Assembly (NCBI RefSeq): GCF_003688415.1
Contig: NZ_REFJ01000005.1
Span: 179,890-243,889 of the forward strand
DNA: 64,000 nt
From: Umboniibacter marinipuniceus
GTDB lineage: Bacteria > Pseudomonadota > Gammaproteobacteria > Pseudomonadales > DSM-25080
Direction of reading: 5' to 3'
The position numbers were made by a program, and so were the translations under genes. Under the pieces are notes generated by a model. That model was not told the origin of the DNA and made no database searches. It was given only the letters and a program-made list of their open reading frames with translations. Of the stretch, positions 27,289 to 34,336 are shown piece after piece. How positions within the stretch are numbered: the stretch's first letter is position 1; every line of letters begins with the position of its first letter.

Positions 27289-29244
27289 ATGTTCAAACAA
27301 CTCCGCGTTATATTAGCGGGTATCTGTTTAGCGTTCAGTTCAATGCTTAGCAACGCTGAAGTGCTTCCGCCAGAGTATTTTGCACTAAGATCAGTGATCA
27401 GTGATGTACAACTGTCTCCGGATGGTAAATATTTAGCATTATTAAAGATCGCCAACCGTGATGCGAATCCGGTGATTGAGGTCTACCAAACAGACGATCT
27501 AGAGGCGCAGCCCTATCGGGTTAATGCCGATCCCATGGAAATTCAGAGTTTCTCATGGGTCACGAGCAAAGATATTGTTTTGACCTTACGACAGCAAGTT
27601 CGTGACGATATTAATGGCTTTAACCAAGGTGTTTTCGAGTACTCAATTGCACGACTAGACGTTGAAAGAGAACGTATAAAAGAGCTTCGAGAGCCCGGGG
27701 CATCGATCGTCAGCTTACTGCCAGGTAAACCTGATTCAGTATTGTTGTCTTTTTATCCTGAGGACAGTGGTAGTCGTACTACTGGCTCCGTGGCGGGCGG
27801 TTATCGCGCACAGTCATTCTACGAGTACAACTTACGCAGAGGTTCTAAGCGTCTGATTATGCGTGGAAATGATGCTATGGGTAGCTTTCGCTTTACCGGC
27901 GACGGTAGGCCTTGGTATGCATTAAGCCGAGACGGTATCAACGCTGAAACACTCTACATGAGTCGAGTTGACGACGAGTGGATTGAAGTTCATAGGGTTA
28001 GCGACGACTCGCATGAGAGTTTCCGGGTTGTGGGCTTTGATGAAGCAGCGCCGCATCTATGGTTTGTAGTCGCCGAGAACGGCGAAGATAAGGCCTCGCT
28101 GTGGGAGTACAATACGGAAACCAAGCGATTTGGCGAGAAGATATACGGCCGCAATGATGTCGATATTGGCGGTGTTCGCTATCACTCTAATCGTTGGAAT
28201 AATCCTGACACTATAACGGGAATTAGATTTTATAAAGATAAGTTTCACTTTGTCTACTTTGATGGTGAAGAAGAAGCACTTTACAGCCAACTACAGCAGT
28301 TGGTTCCCGATGCGGGATTAGTTTCTATTGCCTCAAGAAGCAGTGATGGCGCAACACTGATTGTACGTAATACTTCGCCGCGGGACCCAGGTACCTACTA
28401 TCTGATCCGAAACGGCCGCTTGAGTACTGTTGGCGAGCAGCAGCCATTACTTAAGTCTGAAAACCTGGCTGATGTTCGATATATTCAATACGAATCACGT
28501 GATGGTCGAACTATTCCTGCATTTATTACCGTTCCTAATGGAGAAGGTCCATTTCCACTCGTAGTGATGCCTCACGGCGGACCGTTTGTTGGGGAAACCG
28601 TCGTTTTTGATCGCTGGGCGCAACTTCTTGCTAACAGTGGCTACATGGTGTTGCAGCCACAGTATCGAGGTTCGATGAACTACGGCATGGATCACTACAT
28701 GTCAGCCTTTATCAACGGTGGTAAAGGTGGCTACGAAATGCAGGACGACAAGGACGATGGTGCTTTGTATTTGGTGGAGCAGGGCTTAGTTGATCCGGAT
28801 CGTATGGCCATGTTCGGTTGGTCCTATGGTGGCTATGCCGCCTTGGTAGCAGCGTCACGTGAAGACCAGATCTACCAGTGCGCTATTGCTGGTGCAGCGG
28901 TTGCCGATAATGTACTGCAGCTCAACTACTACGTTAGTCGTTTATCGGGCTCCTCGCGGATTCAGCAGGAGCGCTTCTGGCGCGACAGTATCTCGCCTAT
29001 CGACGAAGTTGCTAAGGTCAACATCCCATTATTTGTGGTGCATGGTAGTGTTGATCAGCGCGTTCCTCTCGAACACGCCAAGCGCTATCTAGCGGCCCTT
29101 GATGAGAATGCAATTCCCTACGAATACATGGAATTAGAAGGGGCGGATCATTTTTCGAATACGCTGACCTTTGATCATCAGAAAATGTTCTACACGCGGA
29201 TGCTCAGCTATTTCGCAGAGGATTGTGGGCCAGGCGGCTTGTAA
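27289..29244 (+). CDS. S9-family prolyl oligopeptidase-like peptidase, exported
   Basis: A 651-residue serine peptidase. The ATG at 27289 has GAGG 8 nt upstream; a longer frame back to 27190 would run through the terminator and is rejected. The signal peptide is about residues 1-23 (ILAGICLAFSSMLSNA). A beta-propeller of about 370 residues precedes an alpha/beta hydrolase domain with the nucleophile in FGWSYGGYAAL near 515, the Asp in VVHGSVDQRVP near 584 and the His in GADHFS near 619. It resembles the acylaminoacyl-peptidase/DPP-IV group that trims peptides in the periplasm. Its position after a TonB receptor suggests joint peptide use. Confidence 0.9.
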   Translation: MFKQLRVILAGICLAFSSMLSNAEVLPPEYFALRSVISDVQLSPDGKYLALLKIANRDANPVIEVYQTDDLEAQPYRVNADPMEIQSFSWVTSKDIVLTLRQQVRDDINGFNQGVFEYSIARLDVERERIKELREPGASIVSLLPGKPDSVLLSFYPEDSGSRTTGSVAGGYRAQSFYEYNLRRGSKRLIMRGNDAMGSFRFTGDGRPWYALSRDGINAETLYMSRVDDEWIEVHRVSDDSHESFRVVGFDEAAPHLWFVVAENGEDKASLWEYNTETKRFGEKIYGRNDVDIGGVRYHSNRWNNPDTITGIRFYKDKFHFVYFDGEEEALYSQLQQLVPDAGLVSIASRSSDGATLIVRNTSPRDPGTYYLIRNGRLSTVGEQQPLLKSENLADVRYIQYESRDGRTIPAFITVPNGEGPFPLVVMPHGGPFVGETVVFDRWAQLLANSGYMVLQPQYRGSMNYGMDHYMSAFINGGKGGYEMQDDKDDGALYLVEQGLVDPDRMAMFGWSYGGYAALVAASREDQIYQCAIAGAAVADNVLQLNYYVSRLSGSSRIQQERFWRDSISPIDEVAKVNIPLFVVHGSVDQRVPLEHAKRYLAALDENAIPYEYMELEGADHFSNTLTFDHQKMFYTRMLSYFAEDCGPGGL

Positions 29245-29270
29245 ACCTTGTAGTTGATGAAGATATCGTC

Positions 29271-29303
29271 ACGGCGAAGCTTTCGGGCTTCGCCGTTTTT
29301 TTT
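29271..29303 (+). terminator. Rho-independent terminator after the S9 peptidase gene
   Basis: A perfect 10-bp stem, ACGGCGAAGC with its complement, a 6-nt loop and eight T. It lies 26 bp beyond the stop codon. Confidence 0.93.
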
Positions 29304-29383
29304 GAGCTGTTAGACACACCGCGACGGTACTTCGATTTCCATTGTGGCTAGGTTTCAGGTCCTATCTTCGCTACACTCTCGTC

Positions 29384-29995
29384 ATGGCAGATCATTACTT
29401 CAATATTCCAAGTGCACCAAACATCAAGGCGCCACGATCAACTCACCCGGCTGTGAGGCGGCTAAAACGGGCTGCGACAGCTCGGTCAGCGCATGGCAAC
29501 AAAGTTTGGGCGTCTACACAGGTGCTCATTGATTTTATTCAGTCCAATCCAATTGCTAGTAACCTTCGTATCTTAGAGCTTGGTGCAGGCTGGGGAGTAC
29601 TTTCTGCCTACTTAGCGCTTACCTTCAATGCCAAGGTTGTTGCGCTGGATATTGACCCGGACGTGGTGCCTTACAGCGAACTTGTTGCGTGTCTGAATAA
29701 AACCCAGTTCGATACCGTTACCATGGATTTTGACCAGCTGACCGCGGCCCAGTTAGCAAACTTTGACCTAGTCATCGCCGCGGACATCTGTTTCTGGGAT
29801 CATATGCCGGAAGTATTATCTGAACTGTTATTGCGCTGCGAAGAGGCGGGGGTCTCTAGAGTCATTTTAGCGGATCCCGGCAGGCCGCCGTTTTATGAGC
29901 TAGCGAGGTGGTGTCAAACTGAGTATGATGCTGCGGTATATCCTTGGCATGTTAACCAGTCGGCGTCCCGTGGTTATATTTTAGATATTGATTAG
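29384..29995 (+). CDS. Class I SAM-dependent methyltransferase
   Basis: A 203-residue Rossmann-fold methyltransferase. Motif I is ILELGAGWGVLSAYLA near residue 64, the acidic end of strand 2 is VVALDIDPDVV, and a strand 4 motif IAADICFWD follows. The N-terminus contains STHPAVRRLKR and the GNKVWASTQVLIDFI segment. This set resembles the ETFB lysine / nicotinamide N-methyltransferase-like group (METTL20-like), so protein methylation is possible. The ATG at 29384 is preferred over an in-frame start 42 nt upstream. The msrA start lies 10 nt after its stop. Confidence 0.82.
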   Translation: MADHYFNIPSAPNIKAPRSTHPAVRRLKRAATARSAHGNKVWASTQVLIDFIQSNPIASNLRILELGAGWGVLSAYLALTFNAKVVALDIDPDVVPYSELVACLNKTQFDTVTMDFDQLTAAQLANFDLVIAADICFWDHMPEVLSELLLRCEEAGVSRVILADPGRPPFYELARWCQTEYDAAVYPWHVNQSASRGYILDID

Positions 29996-30005
29996 AGGCT
30001 ACAAA

Positions 30006-30626
30006 ATGCGTTCTACAGTAATGATCAGTGCCGATGAGGCGCTAAGCGGTCGAAGCGAAGCAATTGTCATTAACCCAATTAATGCTGTATTAGGTACTTC
30101 AATGTTAGAGGCGCCAACGGGAGCAAGGGTTGTTTATTTGGGAATGGGCTGCTTTTGGGGCGCTGAGCGTGTTTTTTGGCAGCAAGCTGGCGTTATTAGC
30201 ACGGCTGTTGGTTATGGTGGCGGCTATACGCCGAACCCAAGTTACGAAGAAGTTTGTACCAGTAATACCGGTCACACTGAATTAGTGAAAGTGATCTATG
30301 ATCCTACCCAAGTCACCCTTGAGGCACTACTTGCCTTATTCTGGGAGAAGCATGATCCCACTCAGGCGATGCGCCAAGGTAATGATATAGGGACTCAATA
30401 CCGCTCTGCTATTTTTCTAGAGAGCGATGCTGATGCCGTCTTAGCCAATGGCACCAAATCAGCTTATCAGCAGGCCTTAAACGCCAAGGGCTTAGGTGCA
30501 ATCGCTACAGAAATTGCCGTCCAGGTGCCATTTTACTTCGCCGAGGACTATCACCAGCAGTACTTGCATAAGAACCCGGCCGGCTACTGTGGTATCGGTG
30601 GAACCGGTGTTGTTTGTCCAATCTAG
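30006..30626 (+). CDS. msrA: Peptide methionine (S)-S-oxide reductase
   Basis: A 206-residue repair enzyme that reduces the S epimer of methionine sulfoxide. The active site MGCFWGAERVFW is near residue 47. GYGGG, YEEVCTSNTGHTE and the C-terminal AEDYHQQYL and GYCGIGG (resolving Cys) are all present. The ATG at 30006 has GAGG upstream and is preferred to a TTG at 29988. Roughly 40 residues precede the core, as in the longer E. coli-type MsrA. It sits between the methyltransferase and an LpxL-type acyltransferase with gaps of 10 and 9 nt, so the three are likely one operon. Confidence 0.96.
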   Translation: MRSTVMISADEALSGRSEAIVINPINAVLGTSMLEAPTGARVVYLGMGCFWGAERVFWQQAGVISTAVGYGGGYTPNPSYEEVCTSNTGHTELVKVIYDPTQVTLEALLALFWEKHDPTQAMRQGNDIGTQYRSAIFLESDADAVLANGTKSAYQQALNAKGLGAIATEIAVQVPFYFAEDYHQQYLHKNPAGYCGIGGTGVVCPI

Positions 30627-30635
30627 GGAGTTCGC

Positions 30636-31517
30636 ATGGGTGTTTTTATCGTAAAATTACTAAGCCGGATTCCACTTGCTGTATCCTACCGGGTACTCGC
30701 GCCGTTATTGAGTTTTCTCCTGTTCCGGGTGTTTAAATACCGGGTTAAGATCGCTCGCCAGAATTTAGCTCGAGTCTATCCGGCTAAAACGGAAGCGGAG
30801 CGGGAGTTAATTCTCAAAGATTATTACCAGTTTTTAGGTGATATGTTTGTAGAGGTACTGCGTTCACCTCATTTGAGTGATGAGGATTTCTTAAGCAGGG
30901 TGAAGTGGGAGAATCCAGAGCTCATCAACGACCTGTGGGCGGATGGGCAGTCCATTGTCTTGATGGCGCTCCATCAATGTAACTGGGAGTGGCTGCTACA
31001 CTCGGCTACGCTAACATTAGATCCGCCATTAGAAGTTATCTATAAGCCATTGCATAACAAGGCTTTCGATGGGTATTTCCGCGAGACCCGAGCCCGCTTT
31101 GGCTCCATCTTGGTGCCGCACAAGCAGGCGGTGCAACTTTTCAATCATCGCAAGGATCCCTTTTTTCTAGTGCTACTTTCGGATCAAGCACCGCTAAAAA
31201 AGCGTAAAAAGGTTTGGTCAATGATGCTGGGACAGGACACCGCTTTTCCCTTGGGTGCGGAGTTATTCGCGAAGAATAATAATGCGGTTGTGGTGTACGG
31301 CTGGCCACGTCGAGTTGCTCGTGGCTACTATGAAATTCGCCTAGAAATTCTAGCAGAACCCCCTTATCAGCAAGAGGGTAATGAAATATTAGACGCGTAT
31401 GCGAAGCGAGGAGGCGAAGCGATCGTTGCTCAGCCAGAAACATGGCTTTGGAGTAATCGGCGCTGGAGCTACACCAAGGCTGAAGATCCGACTTTGTCGG
31501 CCTCCGATGACCATTAA
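30636..31517 (+). CDS. LpxL/HtrB-type lipid A late acyltransferase
   Basis: A 293-residue inner-membrane acyltransferase. A hydrophobic anchor (residues about 14-32) precedes the family core. The catalytic H-x4-E motif is LMALHQCNWEWLL near 110. YKPLHNKAFDGYFRETRARFG near 140 and LLSDQAPLKK near 178 are the substrate-binding blocks. GGGAG precedes the ATG. It transfers an acyl chain from acyl-ACP to Kdo2-lipid IVA or a related lipid; whether it is the lauroyl (LpxL) or myristoyl (LpxM) enzyme, or acts on ornithine lipid, is not clear. Confidence 0.87.
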   Translation: MGVFIVKLLSRIPLAVSYRVLAPLLSFLLFRVFKYRVKIARQNLARVYPAKTEAERELILKDYYQFLGDMFVEVLRSPHLSDEDFLSRVKWENPELINDLWADGQSIVLMALHQCNWEWLLHSATLTLDPPLEVIYKPLHNKAFDGYFRETRARFGSILVPHKQAVQLFNHRKDPFFLVLLSDQAPLKKRKKVWSMMLGQDTAFPLGAELFAKNNNAVVVYGWPRRVARGYYEIRLEILAEPPYQQEGNEILDAYAKRGGEAIVAQPETWLWSNRRWSYTKAEDPTLSASDDH

Positions 31518-31528
31518 GGTTTAAGCGG

Positions 31529-31981
31529 TTAACCTAAAAGTTGATCTCGAGCTTCATTGATTTGTGCAGCTAAAAATTCGTTGCCACCACGATCTGGGTG
31601 ATATTTTGCCATCAATTCACGGTGAGCGGACTTAATTTCCTCAGGGGTTGCACCGTCATTCAAACCCAAAATTTTAAGTGCTTGAGACCGAGTCATCGTA
31701 GAAGTTGATGCTTGGCTCCGTTGCTTTGAGTCATCAGTGGCTTTATTCAGCGGGTTAAAACGAGTGTACAACTGCCAGGCGATAGGGATTAATGGCGAGG
31801 TCAGCGCTCCCATAACATGAAGGCGACCGGTAGCGGCGGCGATTACACACAGCCCTACCAGGGCCCACAGCACTCTAACGGTTAACCAGCGTGTCCGTGT
31901 GTCAACGGGTTGCTTATAATAGCTAGCGCGAAGAAAGTAGCCAACGAAGGCTAGAAAAACAAGGATAATAATTGCAGGCAT
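31529..31981 (-). CDS. Membrane-anchored J-domain protein
   Basis: About 150 residues. Two hydrophobic segments (MPAIIILVFLAFVGYFLRA and VLWALVGLCVIAA) anchor it; a C-terminal J domain follows with SQALKILGLNDGATPEEIK and the essential HPD in AKYHPDRGGNEFL. The start at 31981 has GGA 6 nt upstream; an ATG at 32020 would add 13 residues. J domains stimulate DnaK ATPase, so this would recruit Hsp70 to the inner membrane. It converges on the acyltransferase gene and diverges from the next small gene. Confidence 0.82.
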   Translation of the reverse strand: MPAIIILVFLAFVGYFLRASYYKQPVDTRTRWLTVRVLWALVGLCVIAAATGRLHVMGALTSPLIPIAWQLYTRFNPLNKATDDSKQRSQASTSTMTRSQALKILGLNDGATPEEIKSAHRELMAKYHPDRGGNEFLAAQINEARDQLLG

Positions 31982-32038
31982 AATCAATCCATCAATAGTT
32001 GATCCTGTAAGTATACGCATCTCGAAGGAGAGTACCCC

Positions 32039-32212
32039 ATGAATTTATTGATTATTTTAGTTGTACTATTTGCCTCGCTTGCGCTGTTGGTAACCATTAC
32101 CAAAGGAACAAAACCGCCCAGTGACCAGTTTATTGCCAAGGTACGACCTTGGTTGTTCCCGTTGATCATGCTGGCACTCGTTATTGCACTAATTAGCCAT
32201 TGGATGAAGTAA
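32039..32212 (+). CDS. Small two-helix membrane protein, 57 aa
   Basis: A 58-codon frame begins at an ATG with AAGGAG 8 nt upstream and ends TAA at 32210-32212. The protein has two hydrophobic helices (LLIILVVLFASLALLVTI and WLFPLIMLALVIALIS) linked by a short polar loop (TKGTKPPSDQFIAKVRP). Its stop overlaps the next ATG by one base (TAATG), coupling it to the HTH gene. I do not recognise the family. The ribosome-binding site and operon packing support a real gene. Confidence 0.7.
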   Translation: MNLLIILVVLFASLALLVTITKGTKPPSDQFIAKVRPWLFPLIMLALVIALISHWMK

Positions 32213-32556
32213 TGGAACATCAAGTTCAAGTCATAAAACAGGAAGATAAGCCCGCCTTTGCAGTATTAAGCTGGGATGACTATCAGCGCTTGCTTACGCT
32301 GGCGGGAATCAGTGCACCACAGTCGTCGCAACAGTCAGTGCCGGTAAAGGCGGCGATTAGCTCGGAAACCTTACGGGCAATTCGCGAGTCTAAAGGCTTA
32401 AGTGTTGCTACACTTGCCAGAGAGGCTGGGATTAGCCCAAGTTATTATGAAATGATCGAAGACGGTAGACGGCTGGCGTCAGAAGCGAATCGCAGGGCGA
32501 TTGCGCGCGGCCTCCAATGTTCGGTCGACGATATTATCTTTAGTGAAACAACCTGA
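32212..32556 (+). CDS. XRE-family HTH protein with an N-terminal extension
   Basis: A 114-residue protein with two parts. The first 30 residues (VQVIKQEDKPAFAVLSWDDYQRLL) resemble the start of Phd-like antitoxins or related DNA-binding modules. After a Gln/Ser-rich linker comes a Cro/CI-type HTH, LRAIRESKGLSVATLAREAG then SYYEMIEDGRRLAS. It overlaps the stop of the small membrane protein and is followed after 13 nt by an AAA ATPase. No toxin-like gene adjoins it, so a role as a local regulator is likelier than an antitoxin. Confidence 0.78.
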   Translation: MEHQVQVIKQEDKPAFAVLSWDDYQRLLTLAGISAPQSSQQSVPVKAAISSETLRAIRESKGLSVATLAREAGISPSYYEMIEDGRRLASEANRRAIARGLQCSVDDIIFSETT

Positions 32557-32569
32557 GGAAGACGCTGTC

Positions 32570-33139
32570 ATGAAGATTGTCTTAACCGGCGCACCGGGAA
32601 GCGGCAAAACAACGTTAATCGATGCGCTTCGAGATCTTGGCGAGCAAACCGTCCCAGAGGCGGCTATCGATGTCATTCAAGCCTTGGTTCGCGAGCTTGG
32701 ACTTGCCGAGCAGGACGAATGGCGTCGCGGAGATCCGTTGGGTTTTCAGCAGCGAATCTACCGTCACCAAACCGAGCTAGAAGCCGTTTTGGATCCTTCT
32801 CGCCGTAGCTTCTTGGACCGAGGGACATTAGACGGCTTGGCATATCTCACGATGTTTAATACTCAGGCGCCAGAGAGTTTCAAGGTTGAGCTAGCGGCGC
32901 ATCACTACGACCATATCTTTTTTGTCGAGCCGTTGGTGCTTGATGAGTTAGATCTTCGGCAAGCATCTGGTCGAAATGACTCGGAGGAAGAGGCCGCTAA
33001 GCTGGTTGAGCTATTACAAGCGGTCTACCGTGACAACGGTTACCGTATTCATCGCATTCCACCACTACCCATTGCTGAACGTATTCAGTTTGTCCTTGAT
33101 CTGGCAAATCGTTTGGAGCTTGAAACAGCGCCGCGATGA
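32570..33139 (+). CDS. AAA_28-type P-loop ATPase/kinase-like protein
   Basis: A 189-residue single-domain NTPase. The Walker A motif is LTGAPGSGKTTLIDAL at residues 4-19. FLDRGTLDGLAYL near 84 holds a nucleoside-kinase-like Asp-Arg pair, and DHIFFVEPL near 118 is the next strand. This layout matches AAA_28 proteins, which look like small-molecule kinases but are mostly uncharacterised. GAGGAAG lies 8 nt upstream. It probably shares a transcript with the HTH gene. Confidence 0.82.
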   Translation: MKIVLTGAPGSGKTTLIDALRDLGEQTVPEAAIDVIQALVRELGLAEQDEWRRGDPLGFQQRIYRHQTELEAVLDPSRRSFLDRGTLDGLAYLTMFNTQAPESFKVELAAHHYDHIFFVEPLVLDELDLRQASGRNDSEEEAAKLVELLQAVYRDNGYRIHRIPPLPIAERIQFVLDLANRLELETAPR

Positions 33140-33201
33140 CGCTGTTTCCAAGCAGCTTCAGCTAAGCGCTTTCGAGCTAGCGTTAACTAAACTTAGCTCC
33201 G

Positions 33202-34026
33202 CTAGGCTGGGTAGTGAAGTGGTTGATGGCTGCACCAGTCGGACCAACTCCCTGCATAGAGTGCATCACCCTCATGGCCAATTTGTGCCAATACCAAAAG
33301 ATTGACGCAAGCGGTCACACCTGAACCGCAGTAGTGTGTTCGCTGGGGGTGTTTGGTAACGATCGGCTGCCAAATCTGCTTCAAAGCGGCTACCGATTTG
33401 AGTTTCCCGCCTTCGAAATTATTGCTAAAAGGAAGGTTGATAGCCCCAGGGATATGGCCGGCGATAGGGTCAAGCGGTTCAACCTCACCCAGGTAGCGCT
33501 CGTTGGCGCGGGCATCGATTAGTGTTCCGCTTGCGGCTAACTGCGTATAGCTATAAGCGGCAAAGTTCGGCGGTTGAGTGAGGTCCGATGGCGGGTAGTT
33601 GACGATCCTAGTGCTTAATTCACCTCCCTCGTTCTGCCATGCCTGCAGCCCGCCATCTAGCACATAGGCGTTGAATCCTGATTGGCGGAGCATCCAGCAA
33701 GCGCGGGCTGCAAAGGCGGCATTGTGATCGTCATAGCAGACAATCGTATCGTCTACGCTTATCCCCCAGCTAGAGAGCGTTCCCCACCAGGTGCTAATTG
33801 GCGGCAGCGGATGTCGGCCAAGCGGATGACGCCCTTCGCGATTCGTCATAATGGGGCCAGAGAGGTCATGGTTGAGGTGAGCGTAAACTGCACCTGGAAT
33901 ATGACCTGCTAGAAAGGCGTGATGACCGGCTGAATCATCCTTAGCGAGCAGCTCGAAGCGACAGTCGATAAAACGAGCATTCTGCGGCAGCTCGGAAGGG
34001 GGTAAAAATGGGCGAGTTTTGATCAT
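33202..34026 (-). CDS. sseA: 3-mercaptopyruvate / thiosulfate sulfurtransferase
   Basis: A 274-residue two-domain rhodanese. The inactive N-terminal domain holds IPGAVYAHLNHDLSGP and HPLPP; the C-terminal domain holds IDARANERYLGEVEPLDPIAGHIPGAINLPF and the active-site loop HYCGSGVTACVNLL. The CGSGVTA loop is typical of mercaptopyruvate sulfurtransferases (SseA), which carry CG[ST]G rather than the CRKG of thiosulfate enzymes. It would transfer sulfane sulfur to cyanide or thiols in the cytoplasm. Transcribed away from the ffs gene. Confidence 0.92.
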   Translation of the reverse strand: MIKTRPFLPPSELPQNARFIDCRFELLAKDDSAGHHAFLAGHIPGAVYAHLNHDLSGPIMTNREGRHPLGRHPLPPISTWWGTLSSWGISVDDTIVCYDDHNAAFAARACWMLRQSGFNAYVLDGGLQAWQNEGGELSTRIVNYPPSDLTQPPNFAAYSYTQLAASGTLIDARANERYLGEVEPLDPIAGHIPGAINLPFSNNFEGGKLKSVAALKQIWQPIVTKHPQRTHYCGSGVTACVNLLVLAQIGHEGDALYAGSWSDWCSHQPLHYPA

Positions 34027-34072
34027 TCGTATTGCTCCTGACTAATGAATCTAAATTAATTCTTCTAAGCTA

Positions 34073-34100
34073 TTGAAGCAACGGGAATTTCTCGTATAAT
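34073..34100 (+). promoter_or_regulatory. Sigma70 promoter of the 4.5S RNA gene
   Basis: TTGAAG (34073-34078), a 16-bp spacer and TATAAT (34095-34100). A start about 7-14 bases later matches the first paired base of the 4.5S RNA near 34114. Confidence 0.75.
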
Positions 34101-34113
34101 GGCGCCCTTGTTA

Positions 34114-34222
<109 letters not shown>

Positions 34223-34276
34223 AATATTCTTCCCTATGTCGGCAAAAAATTAGTCGCTCAATCTGATTCATCGGTA

Positions 34277-34304
34277 TTCAGACTACCCTTTTGGTGGTTA
34301 TAAT
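34277..34304 (+). promoter_or_regulatory. Probable promoter of dnaX operon
   Basis: TTCAGA (34277-34282), a 16-bp spacer and a perfect TATAAT (34299-34304) lie 33 bp before the dnaX ATG. The -35 matches consensus at four of six bases. Confidence 0.6.
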
Positions 34305-34336
34305 GGATTGATTCGTCAGTTCGTTCAGGAAGGCCC

